Shown: in pieces, positions 34,318 to 41,606 of the stretch
How the letters are laid out: every line of letters starts with the position of its first letter
How positions within the stretch are numbered: the first letter of the stretch is position 1
DNA from: SFDP01 sp051653625
GTDB lineage: Bacteria > Bacillota > Clostridia > Lachnospirales > Lachnospiraceae
Length of the DNA: 44,934 bases
Reading direction: 5' to 3'
Assembly: GCA_051653625.1 (NCBI GenBank)
Contig: JBOFWM010000060.1
Span: forward strand, 1-44,934
Position numbers and translations under genes: made by a program
Notes under the pieces: model-generated
The model's database searches: none
What the model saw: the letters and a program-made list of their open reading frames with translations, nothing else
Told to the model about the DNA's origin: nothing

Positions 34318-35022
34318 ATGCGGAAAAAAATATTCAAATATAGTCTAGTATCCATTGTTTTATTAGCGATTCTAGTTATTTTAGGATTTCTTTTTTGGGC
34401 CAATGAGTATTATCATGCGGAAGAAGAGGCGGTTATGCTCTTGGAGGAAGAATCCATTGTTACGGAAAAGAATTTGACAATTCTAACACCAAATACTTCA
34501 AACGAAATTGGAATTATTTTTTATCCTGGTGCAAAAGTAGAGGCGATTTCTTACTTACCCCTACTTCATGAGTTGCAAAATAGAAATTATACGTGTGTTC
34601 TTGTTGAAATGCCTCTAAATATGGCCATTTTTAATGTGAATGCAGCAGAATTGGTATTTGATAAAGTTTCAAATATAAAGTCATGGTATATGGCGGGGCA
34701 CTCTATGGGAGGAGCTATGGCAAGTAGCTATGCTTCGAAAAATCCTGAGAAAGTAGAGGGACTGCTTTTGTTAGGTGCGTATCTTTATGGAGAGTATTCG
34801 CCAGAACATACGCTCATGGTATATGGAAGTTTTAATGATGACCTTGAACAACATATAGATGGTGCAGAACACATTGTGAAAATTAAGGGTGGAAATCATG
34901 CGCAATTTGGAAATTATGGAAAGCAAAAGAAAGATCAAGATGCTACCATTTCAACGCAAGAGCAACAGTTGATTACAGTTGAAGCAATATGTGACTTTAT
35001 CGAAAATAAAAGTGCTTTTTAA
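34318..35022 (+). CDS. membrane-anchored alpha/beta hydrolase
   Basis: 234 residues. A short basic start and one hydrophobic helix (about 8-28, SLVSIVLLAILVILGFLF-like) act as a signal anchor, putting the catalytic part outside. The hydrolase_5-type core has IGIIFYPGAKVEA (oxyanion region), nucleophile S129 in AGHSMGGAMA, and base His in GGNHAQFGNYG. The substrate is unknown. GAAAAGGAG lies upstream. It is likely co-transcribed with the downstream alkyltransferase (35 bases apart) or independent; no terminator separates them. Confidence 0.8.
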   Translation: MRKKIFKYSLVSIVLLAILVILGFLFWANEYYHAEEEAVMLLEEESIVTEKNLTILTPNTSNEIGIIFYPGAKVEAISYLPLLHELQNRNYTCVLVEMPLNMAIFNVNAAELVFDKVSNIKSWYMAGHSMGGAMASSYASKNPEKVEGLLLLGAYLYGEYSPEHTLMVYGSFNDDLEQHIDGAEHIVKIKGGNHAQFGNYGKQKKDQDATISTQEQQLITVEAICDFIENKSAF

Positions 35023-35057
35023 TACGCATATAATTTATAGAAAAGAGGAAATGAGCG

Positions 35058-35540
35058 ATGACATTTTTATATGCAAATTATAAGATTGAAATTTCGAATT
35101 GCAAGTATTCTTATTTGCAACTAGGATACATCGAAGATACCATTTATGAAATATCTTTTGTATTGAAAGAGCACATAGAAAAGAAGAATACAACATTTAC
35201 CGATTATGTTTACAAGCAAATAAAAGAATACTTGGATGGAAATCGTAAAGTATTTGATTTTTCTTATACGTTAAGAGGAACTCCATTTCAGCAATCAGTT
35301 TACAAATCACTGCTTACAATTCCTTATGGAGAAACGAGATCTTATAAGGAAATTGCAACGCTCATTGATTCGCCTAAAGCTGTTCGGGCAGTTGGAAATG
35401 CGAATAATAAAAATTCATTGCCAATTCTTGTACCTTGTCATAGAGTAATTGGAGCGGATGGCTCTTTGACTGGATATGCCTATGGAGTAGAAATGAAACA
35501 GTGTTTGCTTCATTTAGAAAGAAATGAATTCTCATGTTGA
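35058..35540 (+). CDS. ogt: methylated-DNA--protein-cysteine S-methyltransferase
   Basis: 160 residues. Repairs O6-alkylguanine by moving the alkyl group to its own Cys in a suicide reaction. The active site LVPCHRVIGADG has acceptor C127. The preceding helix-turn-helix region GTPFQQSVYKSLLTIPYGET and YKEIATLIDSPKAVRAVGNA is fully typical. No Ada-type N-terminal zinc domain is present, so it is the short Ogt form. AGAGGAAATGAGCG precedes the ATG. Confidence 0.93.
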   Translation: MTFLYANYKIEISNCKYSYLQLGYIEDTIYEISFVLKEHIEKKNTTFTDYVYKQIKEYLDGNRKVFDFSYTLRGTPFQQSVYKSLLTIPYGETRSYKEIATLIDSPKAVRAVGNANNKNSLPILVPCHRVIGADGSLTGYAYGVEMKQCLLHLERNEFSC

Positions 35541-35565
35541 CATTTATCTAACTGTTATTTATAAT
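35537..35565 (+). promoter_or_regulatory. perfect-consensus sigma-A promoter of the ars operon
   Basis: TTGACA (35537-35542), 17-base spacer, TATAAT (35560-35565): all twelve consensus bases match. The -35 overlaps the stop of ogt. Such a strong promoter would need tight repression, supplied by the adjoining dyad. Confidence 0.9.
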
Positions 35566-35595
35566 ACACAATAGTTAGAATATTATCGAACTATT
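35548..35595 (+). promoter_or_regulatory. ArsR operator dyads over the ars promoter
   Basis: CTAACTGTT (35548-35556, within the spacer) is an 8/9 inverted match of AATAGTTAG (35570-35578, at the start site). AATAGTT (35570-35576) is also an exact inverted repeat of AACTATT (35589-35595), 12 bases apart. The position suits repression by the ArsR encoded just downstream. Confidence 0.6.
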
Positions 35596-35639
35596 AATCA
35601 TAGAGTACTAAGAAGTAGGAAGTGGAAATGGAGAAGTAG

Positions 35640-35954
35640 ATGGAATCAAATGCAGCAATTGCAAGAGTATTTAAAGCCTTGTGTGATGAAAACAGAGTGG
35701 AAATTATTAAGCTCATACGAGATGGGGAGAAGTGTGCTTGTGAAATTTATGATAAACTAGATGTTACAAAGCCGACAATATCTCATCATATGAAAATTTT
35801 AGTAGATAGCGGAATTGTTTTGGCTAGAAAAGAAGGGAAATGGACTCATTATTCTCTTAGTAATGAGGGAACAACTGTTGCCCAAGAGTTGATACAAGAA
35901 TTATTTCGAAAAACGCAAGTTAGAGAGTGTGAGGAGGTGTCTGTATGCAAGTAG
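35640..35954 (+). CDS. arsR: ArsR/SmtB-family metalloregulator
   Basis: 104 residues, winged helix. FKALCDENRVEIIKLIRDGEK, then TKPTISHHMKILVDSGIVL (recognition helix) and the wing RKEGKWTHYSL. A Cys pair C32-x-C34 (EKCACEIYDKL) sits at the position of the arsenite site of classical ArsR. It is expected to release the operator upon binding trivalent arsenic or antimony. GGAG precedes the ATG. Its end overlaps arsP by 10 bp. A Cys near the C-terminus (VCK) and one in RECEE may add ligands. Confidence 0.9.
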   Translation: MESNAAIARVFKALCDENRVEIIKLIRDGEKCACEIYDKLDVTKPTISHHMKILVDSGIVLARKEGKWTHYSLSNEGTTVAQELIQELFRKTQVRECEEVSVCK

Positions 35955-36949
35955 TATGGGAGTTTTTTAGTAGTCAAATACTTGGCATGAAATGGCTAAA
36001 TGATTTGGTTGGAACCATCTTAACTTCTCTAGGAATTGATATTACAAGTAGAGTTGGTGCAAGTGTTCAGTTTTTTTTCTATGATACGATTAAAATTGTA
36101 TGGCTTTTATCAGTCTTGATTTTTATTATTTCTTATATTCAAAGTTATTTTCCACCAGAAAGAACAAAGAAGATCATTGGAAAATACAAAGGAATTTTTG
36201 CGAATTTATTTGGTGCCTTACTTGGAACGGTAACACCATTTTGCTCCTGTTCTTCGATTCCATTATTTATTGGCTTTACAAGTGCAGGGCTTCCGGTAGG
36301 AGTAACCTTTAGTTTTCTAATCTCATCTCCATTAGTTGATTTGGGTGCATTTATTCTTCTTATGAGTGTTTTTGGACCCAAAATTGCCATTGCATATGTT
36401 GTGGTAGGAATTGTTCTTGCAGTACTTGGCGGAACCTTTATTGATAAACTTGGTCTTGAAAAAGAAGTGGAGCAATATATAAAAAGTGCTGGAAGTGTTG
36501 ATATTGAAGCACCAGATTTAACGAAACAAGAACGTGTGATGTATGCAAAGGATCAAATGCTCTTTACCTTAAAAAAGGTATTTTTATATGTCTTAGTAGG
36601 AGTTGGAATTGGTGCAATAATTCACAACTGGATCCCAGAGGAAATCATACAATCTATTTTAGGGACGAATAATCCGTTTTCTGTATTATTAGCAACTGCG
36701 GTTGGCGTTCCGATGTATGCAGATATTTTTGGGACGATACCAATTGCAGAAGCACTTTTTTCAAAAGGTGTAGGAGTAGGTACTATTTTAAGTTTCATGA
36801 TGGCGGTAACCGCATTATCTCTTCCGTCTATTATTTTGCTTAGAAAAGCAGTAAAACCAAAATTATTGGGAGTATTTATTGCAATTGTAGTAACTGGTAT
36901 CATTATAATTGGTTACACATTCAACGCATTTTCGTATGTATTATTATAA
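35945..36949 (+). CDS. arsP: ArsP-type permease (DUF318)
   Basis: 334 residues with about eight membrane segments. GTVTPFCSCSSIPLFIGFTSAGLP (about 92-115) contains the conserved TPFCSCSSIP of the ArsP/DUF318 family. FSFLISSPLVDLGAF and GVPMYADIFGTIPIAEAL complete the pattern. ArsP exports trivalent organoarsenicals such as methylarsenite in Campylobacter; specificity here is inferred. GAGGAGG lies upstream of the ATG. No ArsB or Acr3 for inorganic arsenite is in this operon. Confidence 0.9.
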   Translation: MQVVWEFFSSQILGMKWLNDLVGTILTSLGIDITSRVGASVQFFFYDTIKIVWLLSVLIFIISYIQSYFPPERTKKIIGKYKGIFANLFGALLGTVTPFCSCSSIPLFIGFTSAGLPVGVTFSFLISSPLVDLGAFILLMSVFGPKIAIAYVVVGIVLAVLGGTFIDKLGLEKEVEQYIKSAGSVDIEAPDLTKQERVMYAKDQMLFTLKKVFLYVLVGVGIGAIIHNWIPEEIIQSILGTNNPFSVLLATAVGVPMYADIFGTIPIAEALFSKGVGVGTILSFMMAVTALSLPSIILLRKAVKPKLLGVFIAIVVTGIIIIGYTFNAFSYVLL

Positions 36950-36967
36950 AAAAGGAGAAAAATTAGT

Positions 36968-37339
36968 ATGAAATTATTTGGATTTGGAAAGAAAAAAGAA
37001 GAAAGCTGTTGTGGTAGCAATCCAGAAGTTGTAAAAGGTACTTGTAGTTGTGGAGGGGAATGTGGTATTTCTGATATTGAAAATGCAAGATTTATTGTAC
37101 TTGGAGCATGTTGCAAAAAAAGTGCAGATACCTTTGAAAACACGAAAAAAGCAGTAGCTGAATTAGGATTTAGCGATGAAGTGTTAAATATTGGAGATAC
37201 TATTCAAATTGCAAAATACGGAGTGATGCAAACACCAGCCCTTGTAATTGAGAGTAAAGTAATGGCGTATGGGAAATTGCTTTCTGTAGATGAGGTTAAA
37301 AAACTAATAGAAAAATCAGGAGTGAAAATCAATGAATAA
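36968..37339 (+). CDS. thioredoxin-like small protein with Cys-rich N-terminus
   Basis: 123 residues. A Cys-rich head (C14-C15, C26-x-C28, C32 in EESCCGSNPE and TCSCGGECG) precedes a thioredoxin_3-like fold of about 75 residues ending in VMQTPALVIESKV (cis-Pro loop). The usual GxGCxxC active site is replaced by G46-A-C-C-K-K-S52, leaving a CxxS monothiol-like site. AAAGGAG precedes the ATG, and it overlaps arsC by eight bases. In the operon it probably delivers reducing power or binds arsenic; both are inference. Confidence 0.8.
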   Translation: MKLFGFGKKKEESCCGSNPEVVKGTCSCGGECGISDIENARFIVLGACCKKSADTFENTKKAVAELGFSDEVLNIGDTIQIAKYGVMQTPALVIESKVMAYGKLLSVDEVKKLIEKSGVKINE

Positions 37340-37724
37340 GCCAAAAGTAGCATTTGTATGTGTACACAATTCTTGCAGAAGTCAAATTGCAGAAGCACTT
37401 GGTAAACATTATGGAAGTGAAGTATTTGAAAGCTATAGTGCAGGAACACAACTTCGTCCACAAATCAATCAAGATGCGGTACGTTTAATGAAAGAAATTT
37501 ATCATATTGATATGGAACAAACACAACGTTCAAAATTACTTGCAGAGATTCCAGAAGTAGATTATGTTATTACTATGGGATGCAATGTGGAATGTCCATT
37601 TCTACCATGCAAGCATCGTGAAGACTGGGGATTAGAAGATCCAAGTGGAAAAAGCGATGATGAATTTAGAAAAACAATTGCACAGATTGATCAAAAGATT
37701 AAGGAATTAATAGAACGGGTGTAA
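37332..37724 (+). CDS. arsC: arsenate reductase, thioredoxin-coupled (LMW phosphatase fold)
   Basis: 130 residues. Reduces arsenate to arsenite. The P-loop C10-VHNSC-R16-S is the catalytic C-x5-R of the low-molecular-weight phosphatase fold; GCNVECPFLPCKHREDWGLEDP supplies C84, C88 and C93, from which the resolving cysteines are drawn, and the DPSG element (103-106). This is the S. aureus pI258-type enzyme, which needs thioredoxin, consistent with the neighbour. AGGAGTG is upstream. Confidence 0.93.
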   Translation: MNKPKVAFVCVHNSCRSQIAEALGKHYGSEVFESYSAGTQLRPQINQDAVRLMKEIYHIDMEQTQRSKLLAEIPEVDYVITMGCNVECPFLPCKHREDWGLEDPSGKSDDEFRKTIAQIDQKIKELIERV

Positions 37725-37780
37725 AGCGGGAAAGGTAGTGGAGTTAACAATTACAATCTCCTAAATATACTTAATGCAAC

Positions 37781-37832
37781 TGACGGTTGACATATTGAAA
37801 GCTAGACTTTGTGGTATGCAACCGTCATTTTT
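37781..37832 (+). terminator. intrinsic terminator of the ars operon
   Basis: TGACGGTTG (37781-37789) pairs with CAACCGTCA (37819-37827); allowing one bulged A, the stem extends through CATA/TATG. The loop is about 20 nt, and TTTTT follows. Confidence 0.8.
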
Positions 37833-37884
37833 GCTATGATAAATCTAGAAAATCTGAAAAAGATTTATCAAAGGAGGATGGTTT

Positions 37885-38877
37885 ATGATTTTAGCAGATA
37901 AGATTACAAATGAGAGAAAAAAGAATGGATGGTCTCAAGAAGAGTTAGCGGAACAATTAGCAGTTTCGAGGCAGGCAGTATCAAAATGGGAGAGTGCACA
38001 ATCTATCCCGGATTTACAAAGAATTATTAAAATGGCAGAACTTTTTTGTGTTACAACAGACTATCTTTTAAAAGAGGATATAGAATTTACGGAACCTGCA
38101 CTGGATACAACATTTGCAGGGGAGACGGATAGAATTCGAAGTATTTCGATGGAAGAAGCCTGTTCATATTTAGAGATGAAGAAAAAAACAGCTCCAAAGA
38201 TAGCGAATGCTACATTAATGTGTATTGTTAGTCCATCATTGCTTGTATTTTTATGTGGTCTTGCTGATTCGGAAATTGGAACATTTTCAGAAAATGTAGC
38301 AGGTGGGATTGGGATGTTTTTCTTATTTACAATGGTTGCAATCGCTGTGTATATTTTTGTAACGAATGATATAAAAGAAAATACAATGAAATATTTAAAA
38401 AATGAAAGTTTTGAAACGGCCTATGGTGTGAGTGGTATGGTAAAAGAAAAACAGCGTGCTCATGAAAAGACTTATGCCAGAGGAATGGCGAGTGGTATTG
38501 TTCTTTGTATTATTGCAGTTGTTCCACTTGTTCTATCGGGCTTTATTGAAGTAGATGATTATATTTCCACATCTTTAGTATCCCTTCTTCTAATTTTGGT
38601 TGGGATTGGTGTGAAAATCATTATTCAAGTAGAAACTGTAAAAGAAAGTTTTGATACATTACTACAAGAAGGTGAATATTCAAGAAAAGAAAAACAAGTA
38701 AAGAACAAACTAGATGCAATATATGGTATATATTGGTGCATTATAACAACAATCTATCTAGGATGGAGTTTTTGGACTATGAATTGGGGCATGACATGGA
38801 TTATTTGGCCGGTGTCAGGCGTTTTATTTGCAGTTTTGTCTCTTGTACTAGGGTTTGTTATGGGGATAGAAGAATAA
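37885..38877 (+). CDS. XRE-family regulator with membrane-anchored C-terminal half
   Basis: 330 residues. N-terminal Cro/CI helix-turn-helix (about 5-60): LADKITNERKKNGWSQEELA, then VSRQAVSKWESAQSIPDLQ. A linker leads to about five membrane segments (from residue 107) with a soluble stretch between the second and third. Membrane-embedded XRE proteins of this kind are common in clostridia and are thought to sense envelope conditions. AAAGGAGG lies seven bases before the ATG. A TGCTATGAT extended -10 (37832-37840) may be its promoter. Target unknown. Confidence 0.82.
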   Translation: MILADKITNERKKNGWSQEELAEQLAVSRQAVSKWESAQSIPDLQRIIKMAELFCVTTDYLLKEDIEFTEPALDTTFAGETDRIRSISMEEACSYLEMKKKTAPKIANATLMCIVSPSLLVFLCGLADSEIGTFSENVAGGIGMFFLFTMVAIAVYIFVTNDIKENTMKYLKNESFETAYGVSGMVKEKQRAHEKTYARGMASGIVLCIIAVVPLVLSGFIEVDDYISTSLVSLLLILVGIGVKIIIQVETVKESFDTLLQEGEYSRKEKQVKNKLDAIYGIYWCIITTIYLGWSFWTMNWGMTWIIWPVSGVLFAVLSLVLGFVMGIEE

Positions 38878-38908
38878 AGTGTATTTTGGAAGAAAATAGG
38901 AGAAAATC

Positions 38909-39406
38909 ATGGTAGAATCAATTTTTCATAGAACAAGTGTTAGAAATTTTTTGGACAAAGAAGTAGAAGAAGATAAAATTAAGTTAATTTTACAAGCTGC
39001 CATGGCGGCGCCGTCCGCTGGAAATCAACAACCTTGGGAATTTTATGTTGTTAAAAATAAGGAGATTTTAAAAGCATTAGCAGAAACAAGTCCGTATGCA
39101 CAATGTGCTAGTAATGCACCAATGGCATTTGTTGTTTGCTATAAAACTAATGCAGCGATTCCATCTTATTGTGAAATTGATACGTCGATTGCGACACAAA
39201 ATATGCTGCTTGCTATTGATGATTTGGGGTTAGGGGCAGTATGGCTTGGAATAGCACCGTTGAAAGACCGCATAGAAGCAGTGAATAAGGTGATCCATAT
39301 AAAAGAAGGACTTACATCTTTTGCAATTGTGCCATGTGGATATCCAGATCAAGTATATTCGCCGAAAGAGCGTTTTGATGAGGAAAGAATTCATTATATA
39401 GAATAA
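38909..39406 (+). CDS. nitroreductase family FMN protein
   Basis: 165 residues. RTSVRNFLDKEVEEDKI, AAMAAPSAGNQQPWEFYVV (FMN-binding) and DTSIATQNMLLAIDDLGLGAVWLG, with a GYPD near the end, are the nitroreductase fingerprints. At this length it is the short, FMN-binding flavoprotein type using NAD(P)H on an unknown electron acceptor. AGGAGAAAA precedes the ATG. It follows the XRE gene by 31 bases and may share its transcript. Confidence 0.9.
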   Translation: MVESIFHRTSVRNFLDKEVEEDKIKLILQAAMAAPSAGNQQPWEFYVVKNKEILKALAETSPYAQCASNAPMAFVVCYKTNAAIPSYCEIDTSIATQNMLLAIDDLGLGAVWLGIAPLKDRIEAVNKVIHIKEGLTSFAIVPCGYPDQVYSPKERFDEERIHYIE

Positions 39407-39503
39407 ATGGGATGATAGCTTGCTATTCAATGTTAAGATTACCTTTCTGATAACGTCACCTCTTTCTTTTATTGTAAGAGGTTTAAGGTGGTGTAAAAAA
39501 TAC

Positions 39504-39532
39504 TTGACGAAAATATCTCTAACTGATAAAAT
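39504..39532 (+). promoter_or_regulatory. sigma-A promoter of the higBA-like operon
   Basis: TTGACG (39504-39509), 17 bases, TAAAAT (39527-39532). Confidence 0.75.
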
Positions 39533-39535
39533 AAA

Positions 39536-39552
39536 ATTACCTAATAGGTAAT
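39536..39552 (+). promoter_or_regulatory. perfect palindrome at the start site, probable antitoxin operator
   Basis: ATTACCTA-A-TAGGTAAT is an exact 8+8 palindrome immediately after the -10 box, the expected place for autorepression by the HigA protein. Confidence 0.65.
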
Positions 39553-39573
39553 ATGAAATAAAGGAAGAAGAAG

Positions 39574-39945
39574 TTGGAACTAGTATATGCATCAGATAAA
39601 GTGAAATTACAATGTACTAACATGAAAGCAGCAAAAAAATTGTTTGCTGGAAATGAGTTGCTTGTAAGAAGTTTTTTTGCACGTGTTAACGCACTAGAAA
39701 ATGCAGAAAATATTATAGACATTATAGTCCAGCCACCTTTCCATTTTCATAAATTAAAGAATAAAAATGGAAGAGATTTAGAAGGATATTTTGCAATTGA
39801 TGTCAAATCAAGAAAAGAACAATGGCGAATTATATTGCAACCATTGGACGAAAGTAAAAATCCTTATAATCCATGTAATATAGATCAGATAGCTGGAATA
39901 GTGAAAATTATAGAAATTACGGAGGTGAGCAAACATTATGAGTAA
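39574..39945 (+). CDS. HigB-like toxin (RelE superfamily)
   Basis: 123 residues, likely a ribosome-dependent mRNA interferase. The family look is seen in AAKKLFAGNELLVRSFFARVNAL (helical half) and in PPFHFHKLKNKNGRDLEGYFAIDVKSRKEQWRIILQP, the PDF05015-like beta sheet with basic catalytic-type residues. The start is a TTG at 39574 with AAAGGAAG just upstream; no ATG fits. It precedes the antitoxin, the typical HigBA order, and overlaps it by eight bp. Confidence 0.8.
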   Translation: MELVYASDKVKLQCTNMKAAKKLFAGNELLVRSFFARVNALENAENIIDIIVQPPFHFHKLKNKNGRDLEGYFAIDVKSRKEQWRIILQPLDESKNPYNPCNIDQIAGIVKIIEITEVSKHYE

Positions 39946-41017
39946 TTATTTAGAGTTCAATGATAAAATTGCTTTTCATCCAGGATATTATATTAAAGAA
40001 ATTATTGATGAAAGCGGGCTTACACAAGAAGATTTTGCAAAAAGACTTGATACGACACCAAAGAACTTAAGTTTATTGATTCGAGGTGAACAAAGTCTAT
40101 CAATTGATATTGCAATGAAACTATCAAGGATGATTAATACAAGTGTTAGCTATTGGTTAAATATACAAAATTCATATGATTCATTGATTGCTGAATTTAA
40201 ATCAGCAGAAGAATTAGAAGAAGAAAGAAAAGTATTTGACTTTTTTGAATATAAATATTTCAGAGATAATTTTGGATTACCTGATTTGCCGAGAAAAAAG
40301 AACGAACAGATTAAGTGTGTTAGAGAATTTTTTAGTGTATCAACTCTATCTGTATTTACAAAAAGAGATATGGCAGTGAATTTTAGAAGCTCTACGATTG
40401 AAATATCAGAGGCGAGTACGATAAAAGCTAATGCTATGGTACAAATAGCTACAAATAAGGCTCTTAAAGTAGATGCACCTAGATTTAGTAAGAAAAAATT
40501 TCAAGAAGCAGTTGAATATGCTTTAACATTAACATGTAATCATGGAGAATTTTATCAATTAATTAGAGAAGCTTTTTTTGAGGCAGGAGTTATATTTGTA
40601 ATATTACCAAATATATCTGGATCACGAACTAATGGAGCAACAAAAAGAATAGGTAACAATATTATGCTAATGGTTAATGATAGAAGATTAAATGCAGATA
40701 CTTTTTGGTTTACGTTATTTCATGAAATCGGGCATATTATTAATGGTGATTATGGAATTTCTTTTGAGAAAGAAACAGGAGAGCAAGAAGAAGCCGCAAA
40801 TAAATATGCAGCGGATAAATTAATACCACCGGATCAATACCAAGAATTTTTAAATAGAAAGAGGTATGGATTACAAGATATTAAATTGTTCGCAAATCAA
40901 ATCGGACGTGATCCAGGAATCGTACTAGGACGAATGCAAAATGATACCATTATTGGTTTTGATGATTGGACAATGACAACGTTAAGACATAAATACAAAG
41001 TGAAAACATCAAATTAA
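39938..41017 (+). CDS. HigA-like antitoxin fused to an ImmA/IrrE (M78) zinc peptidase
   Basis: 359 residues. N-terminal HigA-type helix-turn-helix (about 14-72): FHPGYYIKEIIDESGLTQED and LSIDIAMKLSRMINTSVSYW. After a helical linker, an IrrE/ImmA-like metallopeptidase domain carries H262-E-I-G-H266 (FTLFHEIGHIING) and the following acidic helix EQEEAANKYAADKLIPP with the third zinc ligand. It neutralises HigB and represses the operon. The peptidase may cut a partner or itself to release the toxin. CGGAGG precedes the ATG. Confidence 0.87.
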   Translation: MSNYLEFNDKIAFHPGYYIKEIIDESGLTQEDFAKRLDTTPKNLSLLIRGEQSLSIDIAMKLSRMINTSVSYWLNIQNSYDSLIAEFKSAEELEEERKVFDFFEYKYFRDNFGLPDLPRKKNEQIKCVREFFSVSTLSVFTKRDMAVNFRSSTIEISEASTIKANAMVQIATNKALKVDAPRFSKKKFQEAVEYALTLTCNHGEFYQLIREAFFEAGVIFVILPNISGSRTNGATKRIGNNIMLMVNDRRLNADTFWFTLFHEIGHIINGDYGISFEKETGEQEEAANKYAADKLIPPDQYQEFLNRKRYGLQDIKLFANQIGRDPGIVLGRMQNDTIIGFDDWTMTTLRHKYKVKTSN

Positions 41018-41055
41018 CAGTTTTTTGGCTAGATAACTAAAATGCTTATATTGAT

Positions 41056-41085
41056 AACCTACTCTGATTGAGTGGGTTATTTTTA
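41056..41085 (+). terminator. intrinsic terminator after the HigA-peptidase gene
   Basis: AACCTACTC (41056-41064) pairs with GAGTGGGTT (41070-41078), one G-U, loop TGATT, followed by ATTTTT. Confidence 0.8.
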
Positions 41086-41606
41086 AATCAGATAATTCCT
41101 TAGTGGTATACCTTTCAATCGTTACTACTATTTTTACTACTATTTGTCTGCCACGGCATTAGAAGTATTTTGTCTCTGGAATATAGAAATAGCAAGGGCT
41201 GTAGCGGTTGTCGGTTCTAAAATCCCAATAACATCCCAAGAATGAAAAATGGTAGGACGCATTGGTAAATGCAGCACTTAGGATTAAGTGCTTGACTACT
41301 ACAGAACAAACTTAGACGGGAATGTCAAGATGAGCAAGATGTTGGTGATGACTTGATATTCATGGCTGGGTTTTGTTATTTTTATAAAGGGTATCGTATA
41401 AGTTGAACTAATCATATTAAACTTTTTAGAAAGGTATAAAAATACTCATTACTAAATGCATAATGAAATTGAATGTGACATATAATTATATAATATTGAT
41501 TTTAAATAATCGAATGAGCAATAAGGAATAAAATATTTCTAAAGTTAAATTCAATATTGTAAAAAGATAAATTGAATGATATTATATGTATATGGAGGAT
41601 AATACT
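41086..41606. other. gene-poor spacer with remnants
   Basis: About 520 bases without a convincing gene. A perfect 8-bp hairpin (AGCACTTA/TAAGTGCT, 41273-41292, loop GGAT) has no U-tract. The minus strand keeps a short open frame from ATG 41262 (or GTG 41277) to 41140, ending QRQNTSNAVADK; the plus strand 41296-41406 keeps about 36 codons. Neither is recognised. The GC content of 41150-41380 is higher than that of the flanks, suggesting a leftover of a different element. Nearer the AAA gene it turns AT-rich, with several TATAAT-like boxes but no clear -35. Confidence 0.4.

Noticed and set aside
37787..37815. TTGACA at 37787-37792 as a promoter for the XRE gene
   Set aside because: It lies inside the stem-loop of the ars terminator and has no -10 box at 16-18 bases; the extended -10 at 37832-37840 is a better candidate.
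39458..39482. ACCTCTT/AAGAGGT hairpin after the nitroreductase gene as a terminator
   Set aside because: No U-tract follows in either direction, and the stem is only seven base pairs.
41140..41277. Minus-strand open frame of about 40-45 codons in the spacer
   Set aside because: No ribosome binding site, no recognised family, and bounded by stops; kept only as a possible remnant in the spacer entry.
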